From the NCBI RefSeq assembly GCF_900188245.1, contig NZ_FZOK01000009.1:62001-126000 (forward strand): DNA of 64,000 bases, in the 5' to 3' direction. The notes under the pieces were generated by a model that was not told the origin of the DNA, did not search any database, and was given only the letters and a program-made list of their open reading frames with translations. Shown here piece by piece: positions 46,017-53,576 of the stretch. Source of the DNA: Belliella buryatensis. Its GTDB lineage: Bacteria; Bacteroidota; Bacteroidia; Cytophagales; Cyclobacteriaceae. The first letter of the stretch is position 1, and every line of letters starts with the position of its first letter. The translations under genes and the position numbers were made by a program.

Positions 46017-46499
46017 ATGCCTATGAAACGAGAAGAAACGGTAGATTACCACATCAAGAGTTCTTGGCACGCCATATCAAGAATGTATAACCAAAAGGCG
46101 GCGCAGGAGGATTTTACTGCAGCCATAGGTTATGTATTGATCAATATCAATTCCAAAGAAGGTACTCCAGCCACGAAGATTGCTCCATTGATGGGATTGG
46201 AAGCTAGAAGTCTTACGCGTATGCTTAAGTCTATGGAAGAGAAAGGTCTTATTTTTCGCAAACAGGATTCAATAGACAAGAGATCTGTACGCATATACTT
46301 GACAGAAGAAGGCAAACGCAAAAAGGAAATTTCCGTTGGCACTATTAAGGAATTTAATCAACAAGTCAGAGAAAAGGTCAGCGATAAAGAGTTAGAAACA
46401 TTTTATAATGTGTTTGAAAAAATCAACCAAGTAATAGAACTCAATCAATCAGAAACCATAAACCCGAATCCGTACAACGATAAAGTGTACGAACTCTAA
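46017..46499 (+). CDS. MarR family transcriptional regulator
   Basis: A 160-residue winged-helix regulator. Core: AIGYVLININSKEGTPATKIAPLMGLEARSLTRMLKSMEEKGLIFRKQDSIDKRSVRIYLTEEG in family order (helix-turn-helix near 55-80, wing near 90). The first gene of a beta-oxidation operon, 14 bp before the fadB-like gene, it is probably an acyl-CoA- or fatty acid-responsive repressor of that operon, by analogy with Bacteroidota and other MarR/FadR systems. Direct repeats upstream are likely its target. An alternative ATG lies two codons downstream. Confidence 0.88.
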   Translation: MPMKREETVDYHIKSSWHAISRMYNQKAAQEDFTAAIGYVLININSKEGTPATKIAPLMGLEARSLTRMLKSMEEKGLIFRKQDSIDKRSVRIYLTEEGKRKKEISVGTIKEFNQQVREKVSDKELETFYNVFEKINQVIELNQSETINPNPYNDKVYEL

Positions 46500-46513
46500 A
46501 CCAATAAGATACA

Positions 46514-48919
46514 ATGAAAAGAAGCATTCAGAAAGTAGCCATTTTAGGTTCAGGAGTAATGGGATCGAGGATAGCCTGTCATTTTGCCAATATTGGCGTG
46601 AAGGTTCTTTTGCTCGACATTATTCCTCGCGAACTTAATGAAGAAGAAGCCAAAAAAGGACTAACCTTAGAGCATAAAGATGTCCGCAACCGTATTGTGA
46701 ATACAGCTCTTCAAAGTACCATGAAAAGCAAGCCAGCATCACTTTATGATTCTAAAAGCATATCGCTTATTACTACGGGTAATTTTGATGATGATTTATC
46801 CAAAATCAAGGATTATGACTGGGTAATGGAAGTAGTAGTGGAGCGATTGGATATCAAGCAGTCACTTTTTGAGAAGGTAGAGCAATACCGCAAGCCGGGT
46901 TCTTTGATTACATCTAATACCTCCGGCATTCCTATGCAATTGATGTGTGAAGGAAGATCTGAGGATTTTCAGAGAAATTTTGCTGGAACACACTTTTTCA
47001 ATCCACCTAGATACCTTAGACTTTTGGAAATTATTCCTGGACCTAAAACCGATCCGGCAATTGTTGATTTCTTAATGGATTATGGAGATAGGTTCCTTGG
47101 TAAAGAAACAGTTCTATGTAAAGATACTCCTGCATTTATTGCCAATAGAATAGGAGTATATGCCATTATATCGGGGATGCACGCTATTGAAAAAATGGGA
47201 ATGGGCGTATCAGAAGTTGATAAACTTACAGGAACAATTATTGGCCGTGCCAAGTCAGCGACTTTCCGTACCATGGATGTAGTAGGACTAGACACCACCG
47301 TAAATGTGGCGAACAACCTTTACAAAACGCTTGAGCATGACGAGTCAAGAGATAAATTCAAGCTCCCTAATATCGTCAAGGTACTTTATGATAATAAATG
47401 GTGGGGAGATAAAACAGGTCAAGGCTATTTCAAAATGATTCGTCATAAAGATGGAAGCAAAGAGCTGAAAGAACTTGATTTAAAAACTTTTGAATATAAA
47501 GATGTAGAAAAGCCAAAATTCAAAGCGCTTGAAGCATCTAAAGAAATAGAAGACCTCAAAAAGAGAATCAAATTCCTAGTCAATTTTGATGACAAAGCAG
47601 GTGAATTCTACAGAACATCGTTCTATGACTTGTTTAAATATTGCTCTCACAGAATTCCAGAGATTTCTGATGAAACCTACCGAATAGATCAAGCTGTTTG
47701 TGCAGGTTTCGGTTGGGAATTGGGACCTTTTGAGACCTGGGATGTACTCGGGGTCAAGGAAACAGTAGAGAAAATGGAAGCATCAGGCGAAAAAGCAGCG
47801 CCTTGGGTACATGAAATGCTTGCAGCTGGACATAATACATTCTACAAAGTCGAAGGAGGCCAAAAGAAATTCTACGATATCAATGCAAAATCTTATCAGC
47901 CAATTCCAGGCTTAGATGATTTTATTATTCTAGATACACTCAAGGCAGCAGATAAGAAAATCTGGGGCAATGCTGGTGCTACCATTTATGACATGGGTGA
48001 TGATGTGATAGGTCTGGAATTTCACACCAAGATGAACTCCCTAGGCCAGGAAGTGATAGAAGGAATCAATACTGCCATCTCGATGGCCGAGAAATCCTAT
48101 AAAGGCTTGGTCATTGGTAATGAAGGAGCCAATTTCTCAGCTGGTGCTAACCTAGCCATGCTATTTATGTTTGCTGGTGATCAAGAGTATGATGAGATCA
48201 ATCTCATGATCGCTGGATTCCAAAATACCATGATGCGCGCAAGGTACTCTTCAGTGCCTGTCGTAGTAGCTCCTCACAATATGGCATTGGGTGGTGGATG
48301 TGAACTATCACTTCACGCAGATGCAGTTCAAGCGCATGCAGAATTGTATATGGGTTTGGTAGAATTTGGAGTAGGATTGATTCCTGCTGGTGGTGGCACC
48401 AAAGAGATGACCCTAAGATTTTCAGATCAGATCAAGGAAGGTGATGTCGAATTGAATAGACTACAGGAATACTTCATGAATATCGCCACTGCTAAAGTTT
48501 CCATGTCAGCTGCTGAGGCTTATGGCTTAGGGTATTTGCAAGACAAAGACGGTATTACACTCAATAGAAAGCGACAACTCGCAGAGGCCAAAGCCAAAGT
48601 ATTGGCACTAAGTGAGGTAGGTTATACCCAAGCCGCACAGCGTACGGATATCAAAGTATTAGGAAAAACATCCTTGGCATTATTCGAAGCAGGTATCACA
48701 GGAATGCAATATGGTGCATACATATCAGACCATGATGCCAAAATTGCCAGGAAGCTAGCCTGGGTGATGTCTGGAGGAGACCTATCTGCGCCAACTTTGG
48801 TAAGTGAGCAGTACCTCTTAGATCTAGAAAGAGAAGCTTTCTTGAGCTTGACCGGCGAGAAGAAAACCCTTGAGCGTATCCACAGCATATTGTTCAAAGG
48901 TAAACCCTTGAGGAATTAG
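46514..48919 (+). CDS. fadB: 3-hydroxyacyl-CoA dehydrogenase / enoyl-CoA hydratase fusion
   Basis: An 801-residue bifunctional beta-oxidation enzyme. The dehydrogenase comes first: NAD fold VAILGSGVMGSRIACHFANIG (written as the usual G-x-G-x-x-G), EVVVERLDIKQ, SNTSGIPM, GTHFFNPPRYLRLLEIIPG and a second HCDH domain to about residue 440. The hydratase/crotonase domain is C-terminal: GNEGANFSAGANLAMLF and MALGGGCELSLHADAVQAHAELY. This order is the reverse of E. coli FadB. It oxidises 3-hydroxyacyl-CoA and hydrates enoyl-CoA, with the thiolase and acyl-CoA dehydrogenase downstream. A 540-bp iteron element begins 8 bp after the stop. Confidence 0.93.
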   Translation: MKRSIQKVAILGSGVMGSRIACHFANIGVKVLLLDIIPRELNEEEAKKGLTLEHKDVRNRIVNTALQSTMKSKPASLYDSKSISLITTGNFDDDLSKIKDYDWVMEVVVERLDIKQSLFEKVEQYRKPGSLITSNTSGIPMQLMCEGRSEDFQRNFAGTHFFNPPRYLRLLEIIPGPKTDPAIVDFLMDYGDRFLGKETVLCKDTPAFIANRIGVYAIISGMHAIEKMGMGVSEVDKLTGTIIGRAKSATFRTMDVVGLDTTVNVANNLYKTLEHDESRDKFKLPNIVKVLYDNKWWGDKTGQGYFKMIRHKDGSKELKELDLKTFEYKDVEKPKFKALEASKEIEDLKKRIKFLVNFDDKAGEFYRTSFYDLFKYCSHRIPEISDETYRIDQAVCAGFGWELGPFETWDVLGVKETVEKMEASGEKAAPWVHEMLAAGHNTFYKVEGGQKKFYDINAKSYQPIPGLDDFIILDTLKAADKKIWGNAGATIYDMGDDVIGLEFHTKMNSLGQEVIEGINTAISMAEKSYKGLVIGNEGANFSAGANLAMLFMFAGDQEYDEINLMIAGFQNTMMRARYSSVPVVVAPHNMALGGGCELSLHADAVQAHAELYMGLVEFGVGLIPAGGGTKEMTLRFSDQIKEGDVELNRLQEYFMNIATAKVSMSAAEAYGLGYLQDKDGITLNRKRQLAEAKAKVLALSEVGYTQAAQRTDIKVLGKTSLALFEAGITGMQYGAYISDHDAKIARKLAWVMSGGDLSAPTLVSEQYLLDLEREAFLSLTGEKKTLERIHSILFKGKPLRN

Positions 48920-48926
48920 AAGGGAG

Positions 48927-48989
48927 AGATTTGAGAAGCAAGAAACAAGAGTAAAAAAGCAAGAAGCAAGAGACAAGAGCAAAGAAGCA
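48927..48989 (+). repeat. Left iteron array of element A (9 x 7 nt)
   Basis: Nine consecutive heptamers in strict phase, consensus AGARRCA (e.g. AGAAGCA at 48934, 48962 and 48983; AGAGACA at 48969). The array begins 8 bp after the TAG stop of the fadB-like gene. Confidence 0.88.
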
Positions 48990-49052
48990 TGATAAAGGAG
49001 TAAAGAAAGAGGTTTTATTTGTAGTATATGTCAAACTGAAAAATTGAAGGAT

Positions 49053-49424
49053 ATGAAAATCAAGCATAATTTCAAAAACTTAAATGTCTGGAAAAAATCT
49101 GGTGATTTAGCTGTAAAGGTTTATAAAACGACTAAGTCATTTCCATCCGAAGAAAAATTTGGAATAACATCACAGATGAGGAGAGCCAGCGTTTCTATTC
49201 CTTCAAATATTGCAGAAGGCACTGCAAAAAGTACTTCAAAATCATTTGTCAATTCCCTTGATATTAGTTTGGGTAAAAGTTATGAATTAGAAACACAAGC
49301 AATCATTGCAAACTTGGTCGGTTTAATAAATGATGAAGAATTTCAAATCTTGGATCAAGATATCACTGAGGTACAAAGAATGATCAATGGCTTGATTTCA
49401 TCCGTTGAATCTAACTCGTATTGA
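49053..49424 (+). CDS. Four-helix bundle protein (23S rRNA-IVP/S23 family)
   Basis: A 123-residue all-helical protein of the PF05635/TIGR02436 family, known from ORFs in intervening sequences of 23S rRNA genes and related to the Avd accessory proteins of diversity-generating retroelements. Signature: FKNLNVWKKSGDLAVKVYK, FPSEEKFGITSQMRRASVSIPSNIAEG and ELETQAIIANL. The ATG at 49053 is preferred over an upstream TTG. Its stop lies 2 bp before the right iteron array. The basic helix surface suggests nucleic-acid binding, but the function is unknown. Confidence 0.88.
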   Translation: MKIKHNFKNLNVWKKSGDLAVKVYKTTKSFPSEEKFGITSQMRRASVSIPSNIAEGTAKSTSKSFVNSLDISLGKSYELETQAIIANLVGLINDEEFQILDQDITEVQRMINGLISSVESNSY

Positions 49425-49426
49425 CC

Positions 49427-49466
49427 TTCTTGGTTCTTGATTCTTATTTCTTATCTCTTATTTCTC
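49427..49466 (-). repeat. Right iteron array of element A (5-6 x 7 nt, inverted)
   Basis: Five full heptamers of type TTCTTAT/TTCTTGA plus a partial one, in exact 7-nt phase. The complement reads CCAAGAA, ATAAGAA and so on, matching the rotated left unit GCAAGAA. Confidence 0.88.
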
Positions 49467-49520
49467 AAAAAAAAACACAACAAACCTGAAATAAACATTA
49501 ACCTCAATAGAAACATAAAA

Positions 49521-50696
49521 ATGGAAGCATATATAGTAAATGGATATAGATCGGCGGTAGGGAAGGCCAAAAAAGGGGGCTTTCGATTTTATCGCCCAGA
49601 TGATTTGGCCTCGGATGTCATCAAGCATTTGGTAGCACAGACACCAGGACTCGAAGCAAAGATGGTCGATGACCTCATTGTCGGTAATGCCATCCCCGAA
49701 GCTGAGCAAGGCATGCAGATGGGAAGGATGATTTCACTCTTGGCCTTAGGTATAGACAATCCCGGATTTATCATCAATAGATACTGTGGTTCTGGACTCG
49801 AAGCCATTGCTTTGGCGGTAGGGAAGATCAAAGCTGGAATGGCTGATTGTATCATCGCAGGAGGTACAGAGTCCATGTCTCTATTGCCTATGATGGGTTA
49901 TAAGACTTCACTTAACTGGAAGATAGCTTCTGAGACTCCTGATTATTACCTCAGCATGGGACTTACTGCAGAGGAACTTGCCAAAGATTATGATATCACC
50001 AGAGAACAAGCTGATGAATTTTCTGTTCGCTCTCATGACAGAGCTCTGGCTGCAATAGAAGCTGGTAAATTCAAAGATGAAATTGTCCCTGTGGAAGTAG
50101 AAGAAACCTACTTAGATGAAAAGGGCAAACGAAAGACTAGAAAATATGTAGTCGATACAGATGAAGGTCCAAGAAAAGGAACTTCTCTAGAAGGACTTGC
50201 CAATCTGAGAGCAGCATTCAAGCAAGGAGGACAGGTGACAGCGGGTAACTCTTCTCAGACTTCTGATGGGGCTGCATTTGTGGTGGTGATGTCAGAGCGG
50301 ATGGTAAAGGAATTGAATCTAGAGCCCATCGCAAGGATGATGTCTTATTCCGTAGCAGGCGTAGAGCCTAGAATTATGGGTATAGGTCCCAAGGAAGCCG
50401 TGCCTAAGGCATTGAAACAAGCGGGATTGACCTTGGATAAGATTGACTTGATAGAGTTGAATGAAGCATTTGCAGCACAGGGTCTTGCTGTGATGAAATC
50501 CTTGGACATGAATCCAGATATCGTCAATGTCAACGGTGGAGCCATTGCGCTCGGTCACCCACTAGGCTGTACCGGAGCCAAGCTTTCTGTCCAGCTCTTC
50601 AATGAGCTCCGCAGACAAAATAAAAAATACGGCATGGTCACCGCCTGTGTAGGAGGAGGACAAGGTGTAGCAGGAGTGTTTGAGCTATTAAAGTAG
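49521..50696 (+). CDS. fadA: Acetyl-CoA C-acyltransferase (3-ketoacyl-CoA thiolase)
   Basis: A 391-residue thiolase closing each beta-oxidation cycle. The nucleophile is in NRYCGSGLEAIALAV, the second active-site His in GGAIALGHPLGCTGAK and the second Cys in TACVGGGQGVAGVFEL. I chose the ATG at 49521 (MEAYIVNGYRSAVGKA) because it matches the family start; upstream in-frame codons belong to the iteron element. It was probably in direct operon contact with the fadB-like gene before element A inserted. Its TAG stop overlaps the first heptamer of element B. Confidence 0.94.
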   Translation: MEAYIVNGYRSAVGKAKKGGFRFYRPDDLASDVIKHLVAQTPGLEAKMVDDLIVGNAIPEAEQGMQMGRMISLLALGIDNPGFIINRYCGSGLEAIALAVGKIKAGMADCIIAGGTESMSLLPMMGYKTSLNWKIASETPDYYLSMGLTAEELAKDYDITREQADEFSVRSHDRALAAIEAGKFKDEIVPVEVEETYLDEKGKRKTRKYVVDTDEGPRKGTSLEGLANLRAAFKQGGQVTAGNSSQTSDGAAFVVVMSERMVKELNLEPIARMMSYSVAGVEPRIMGIGPKEAVPKALKQAGLTLDKIDLIELNEAFAAQGLAVMKSLDMNPDIVNVNGGAIALGHPLGCTGAKLSVQLFNELRRQNKKYGMVTACVGGGQGVAGVFELLK

Positions 50697-50729
50697 ATTG
50701 AAGATATTAGACGTAAGATGTAAGATTGG
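50695..50729 (+). repeat. Left iteron array of element B (5 x 7 nt)
   Basis: Five perfect-phase heptamers, consensus AGAYNNA (AGATTGA first, AGACGTA third, AGATTGG last). The first unit shares two bases with the TAG stop of the thiolase gene. Confidence 0.9.
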
Positions 50730-50824
50730 TTTATTTATAATTCTTACGTTCTTTCAATATGCCAGATTACAGTTGATCTGATTAGTAGATTATAACCTTT
50801 TAAGAACATCTAAAATTTTATCCT

Positions 50825-51181
50825 ATGCACAACTATAAAGAATTGAATGTGTGGAAAAGAGCTATCAAATTGGCAGTTCAAGTTTATAAGGTTTCTCGAC
50901 TTTTTCCCGCAGAAGAAAGATTTGGTCTTATTTCCCAAATCAGAAGAAGTGCTGTTTCTGTTCCTTCAAATATTGCTGAAGGAGCAGGAAGAAGAACAGA
51001 TGGTGAGTTTGCAAATTTCTTAGAGATCGCTCACGGATCAATTTGTGAATTGGAAACGCAATTGTATGTAGCTTTTGAACTTGAATATGTTGAAAATGAA
51101 TTATTCCATGAAGTAACTACCGAGCTAACTGAAATTCAGAAAATGTTTTACGCTTTAATCACAAAATTTGAAAAAAAGTAA
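50825..51181 (+). CDS. Four-helix bundle protein (23S rRNA-IVP/S23 family)
   Basis: A 118-residue paralogue of the protein at 49053, with the same signatures: YKELNVWKRAIKLAVQVYK, FPAEERFGLISQIRRSAVSV and PSNIAEGAGRRTDGEFANFL. The two proteins share the fold and motifs but are clearly diverged (roughly 40-50% identity by eye), so they are not a fresh duplication. It is the only gene of element B and is read with the fatty-acid operon. RNA or DNA binding is an inference from family context. Confidence 0.9.
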   Translation: MHNYKELNVWKRAIKLAVQVYKVSRLFPAEERFGLISQIRRSAVSVPSNIAEGAGRRTDGEFANFLEIAHGSICELETQLYVAFELEYVENELFHEVTTELTEIQKMFYALITKFEKK

Positions 51182-51203
51182 TGACTTGTTCGTAGGTATA
51201 TGG

Positions 51204-51238
51204 CTTGTCTTATGTCTTACGTCTTGAATCTAAAGTCT
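51204..51238 (-). repeat. Right iteron array of element B (5 x 7 nt, inverted)
   Basis: Five heptamers ending TCT in exact phase (CTTGTCT, TATGTCT, TACGTCT, TGAATCT, AAAGTCT). The third is the exact complement of the third left unit. The array ends 6 bp before the acyl-CoA dehydrogenase ATG. Confidence 0.9.
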
Positions 51239-51244
51239 CTAATT

Positions 51245-53044
51245 ATGAATACAATAACAAAACAATCAATCAACGGGGGCGAGTTTCTGATCAAGGAAAC
51301 TGATGCCCAAGACATCTTCATTTTTGAAGAGTTCAATGAAGAACAAAAAATGATGGCGCAGGCTTGTCAGGATTTTATTGATACAGAAATCACTCCGAAT
51401 ATCGAAGAGATTGACAGTATGAAAAATCCGGAAATCATTCCTAATATCTTTAAGAAAGCTGGTGAATTAGGTTTATTGGGAATTTCAGTTCCGGAGCAAT
51501 ATGGTGGGATGGGCATGAGCTTCAATACCTCTATGTTGATTGCAGATATTGTGGGTTCGGCGGGGTCATTTTCAACCACCTATGGTGCCCATACAGGAAT
51601 CGGTACCTTACCAATATTATACTATGGCACAGAAGATCAAAAGGCAAAGTATTTACCAAAGCTAGCTACTGGAGAATGGGCAGCCTGCTACTGCTTAACC
51701 GAACCCGATGCAGGATCAGATGCCAATAGTGGTAAGACTAAAGCTGTTCTTTCTCAAGATGGTAAGCATTATCTAATCAATGGGCAGAAAATGTGGATTT
51801 CGAATGCAGGATTTGCAGATATTTTCATTGTTTTCGCCAAAATCGATGATGATAAGAATCTGACTGCATTTATTGTAGAAAAGAGCTTTGGTGGAATTAC
51901 CATGAATGAAGAGGAGAAAAAGATGGGTATCAAAGGATCCTCAACTCGTCAGGTTTTCTTCAATGACTGCAAAGTACCAGCAGAAAATATGCTTTCTGAC
52001 AGAGGAAATGGATTTAAAATTGCTGTGAATATCCTGAATATTGGCAGAATCAAGTTAGGATCAGGGATTTTGAATGGTGCTCGCGAAGTGATTTCTCAAG
52101 CGATCAAATATTCTACAGAGCGTAAGCAGTTTGGAGTAAGCATCAATACTTTTGGTGCTATCAAATCCAAATTGGCAGAAATGGCAATCAGAACATATGT
52201 ATCAGAATCTCTGACCTATCGAGCGGGACAAGATATCGAAGATCGGATCAATGATCTTGTAGCAAGTGGAATGGAAGATGCTATAGCCAAGCTCAAAGGT
52301 GTTGAAGAATTTGCGATCGAGTGTGCAATTTCTAAAGTTCACGGTTCAGAAGTCCTCGATTATGTAGTAGATCAAGGTGTGCAAGTTTATGGAGGAATGG
52401 GCTATTCGGCCGATGCACCAATGGAGCGAGCATATAGAGATGCTAGAATTGTGAGGATATACGAAGGCACCAATGAAATCAATCGAATGCTGATGGTGGG
52501 TATGGTACTCAAGAGAGCAATGAAAGGTGAAATCAACCTCTTTGAGCCAGCAATGGCAGTTTCTCAAGAACTGACCTCCGTACCAAGTTTTGACACTATC
52601 GACACTTCGGAGCTTTTTGCTGCTGAAAAAGAGGTGATCAAGAAATTGAAAAAGGTCTTCCTGATGGTAGGAGGCAAAGCGGCCATGGCATTGCAAGATA
52701 AAATAGAATCGGAGCAAGAAATCATGATGAACTTAGCCGATGTGATGGTCGAAATCTATGCAGCAGAATCAGCTATTCTTCGTACTCAAAAGCTGGTAAG
52801 TTTGAGAGGTGAAGAAGCTTGCGTGCATCAGATAGCTATGTCTCAGGTTTATTTATCTTCGGCTGTAGATAGGATCAATGCTGCGGCGAAGGAAGCAATC
52901 GGTTCTTTCACCAAGGGCGACGAGCAGAAAGTGATGTTGATGGGCTTGAAGCGCTTTACCAAGATGGATCTCGTAGATACCAAGACCCTGAGAAGACAGA
53001 TAGCAGATTATATGATAGAGAAGGGTAAGTATCCTTTTTCTTAA
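51245..53044 (+). CDS. Acyl-CoA dehydrogenase (VLCAD-like length)
   Basis: A 599-residue FAD-dependent acyl-CoA dehydrogenase catalysing the first oxidation of beta-oxidation. Motifs: ITPNIEEIDSMKNPEIIP, CYCLTEPDAGSDANS, MWISNAGFADIFIVFAK, the FAD/ETF region QVYGGMGYSADAPMERAYRDARI and the catalytic Glu in IYEGTNEINRML. A C-terminal extension beyond residue 410 gives it the size of very-long-chain enzymes. The ATG at 51245 is used because the upstream extension would be encoded by the iteron array. It ends the beta-oxidation locus. Confidence 0.93.
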   Translation: MNTITKQSINGGEFLIKETDAQDIFIFEEFNEEQKMMAQACQDFIDTEITPNIEEIDSMKNPEIIPNIFKKAGELGLLGISVPEQYGGMGMSFNTSMLIADIVGSAGSFSTTYGAHTGIGTLPILYYGTEDQKAKYLPKLATGEWAACYCLTEPDAGSDANSGKTKAVLSQDGKHYLINGQKMWISNAGFADIFIVFAKIDDDKNLTAFIVEKSFGGITMNEEEKKMGIKGSSTRQVFFNDCKVPAENMLSDRGNGFKIAVNILNIGRIKLGSGILNGAREVISQAIKYSTERKQFGVSINTFGAIKSKLAEMAIRTYVSESLTYRAGQDIEDRINDLVASGMEDAIAKLKGVEEFAIECAISKVHGSEVLDYVVDQGVQVYGGMGYSADAPMERAYRDARIVRIYEGTNEINRMLMVGMVLKRAMKGEINLFEPAMAVSQELTSVPSFDTIDTSELFAAEKEVIKKLKKVFLMVGGKAAMALQDKIESEQEIMMNLADVMVEIYAAESAILRTQKLVSLRGEEACVHQIAMSQVYLSSAVDRINAAAKEAIGSFTKGDEQKVMLMGLKRFTKMDLVDTKTLRRQIADYMIEKGKYPFS

Positions 53045-53058
53045 GTAAGTGGTTTTGC

Positions 53059-53081
53059 CACGAAGGTGCTAAGACACAAAG
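53059..53081 (+). repeat. Solo 9-nt iteron array
   Basis: CACGAAGGT, GCTAAGACA and CAAAG in 9-nt phase, 14 bp after the acyl-CoA dehydrogenase stop. No clear inverted partner exists downstream. Confidence 0.55.
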
Positions 53082-53095
53082 TTTGTATATGAAAA

Positions 53096-53126
53096 TAGCC
53101 TCTGAGAGATCAGGGGCTAATTTTTT
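53096..53126 (+). terminator. Rho-independent terminator of the fatty-acid operon
   Basis: TAGCCTCTGA and TCAGGGGCTA form a 10-bp stem (one G-T pair) with a 4-nt loop followed by ATTTTTT. Confidence 0.78.
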
Positions 53127-53215
53127 GCAAAGTCATTAGCAACGCAAGTCCTTTGGTGTTTCCAAAAACCCCCGAAGGTCTTTACCCATTGGACAATCGT
53201 TCATTTATAAAATAA

Positions 53216-53487
53216 GGCTCGGATCAACCGGAGGCTTTTTATTTTGAGAAGGTAAAATGTGGAGAAAAGAAATACTGTCATGTGGATAGGCCCATTAGAG
53301 AGAAAGTACTTCCTGAGGTGTTAAGTGAGGAAGAGGTTTCACAGATTTATTGGAACAAGGGACGGATCTCAGGTATATTCAAAGCTTATTAGGTCATGAA
53401 AGTCCTAAGACTACGTAGATTTATACTCATGTGACAACTAAAGGGTTTGAGCAAATAATTAGTCCTTTAGATAACCTAGATATTTAA
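53216..53487 (+). pseudogene. Decayed tyrosine recombinase/integrase
   Basis: Two fragments of an XerC/D-type integrase in different frames. The first (frame of 53279) reads FEKVKCGEKKYCHVDRPIR then EKVLPEVLSEEEV, the junction of the SAM-like and catalytic domains. The second (to 53487) reads LLEQGTDLRYIQSLLGHES, PKTT, a TAG stop, IYTHVTTKGFEQI and ISPLDNLDI, which is the C-terminal end with the conserved His of LGH and the catalytic Tyr of IYTHV. About 120 residues between them are deleted and an in-frame stop precedes the Tyr. The enzyme cannot be active. Confidence 0.8.
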
Positions 53488-53576
53488 TTTTTGAATATAT
53501 TTTAAAAAAGTTATTTCCTCTATAACAGAGAAAAGCGTCCTAAATAAGAATGCTTTCCTCTAAAAAGGAAAGCAAA

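Larger units (their letters stand above)
48927..49466. mobile_element. Four-helix-bundle element A: single gene between inverted 7-nt iteron arrays
   Basis: A 540-bp unit between the fadB-like gene and the thiolase gene. It has nine in-phase heptamers on the left, one gene of the S23/IVP family, and five to six inverted heptamers on the right. Removing it would leave about 60 bp between fadB and the thiolase gene. Mobility is inferred from architecture and recurrence, with no transposase and no target duplication detected. Confidence 0.6.
50695..51238. mobile_element. Four-helix-bundle element B: single gene between inverted 7-nt iteron arrays
   Basis: A 544-bp unit filling the thiolase/acyl-CoA dehydrogenase junction. 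Five heptamers on the left and five on the right are inverted with respect to each other and share the unit AGACGTA exactly. It has one S23-family gene in the orientation of the operon. The heptamer sequence differs from that of element A although the design is the same. Confidence 0.62.

Noticed and set aside
48927-48989. CRISPR array
   Set aside because: The unit is only 7 nt with no spacers, and no cas genes are in the window.
49053-51181. 23S rRNA intervening sequence
   Set aside because: The S23-family genes are usually discussed as rRNA IVS ORFs, but no rRNA sequence is present on either side; the hosts are protein-coding operon spacers.
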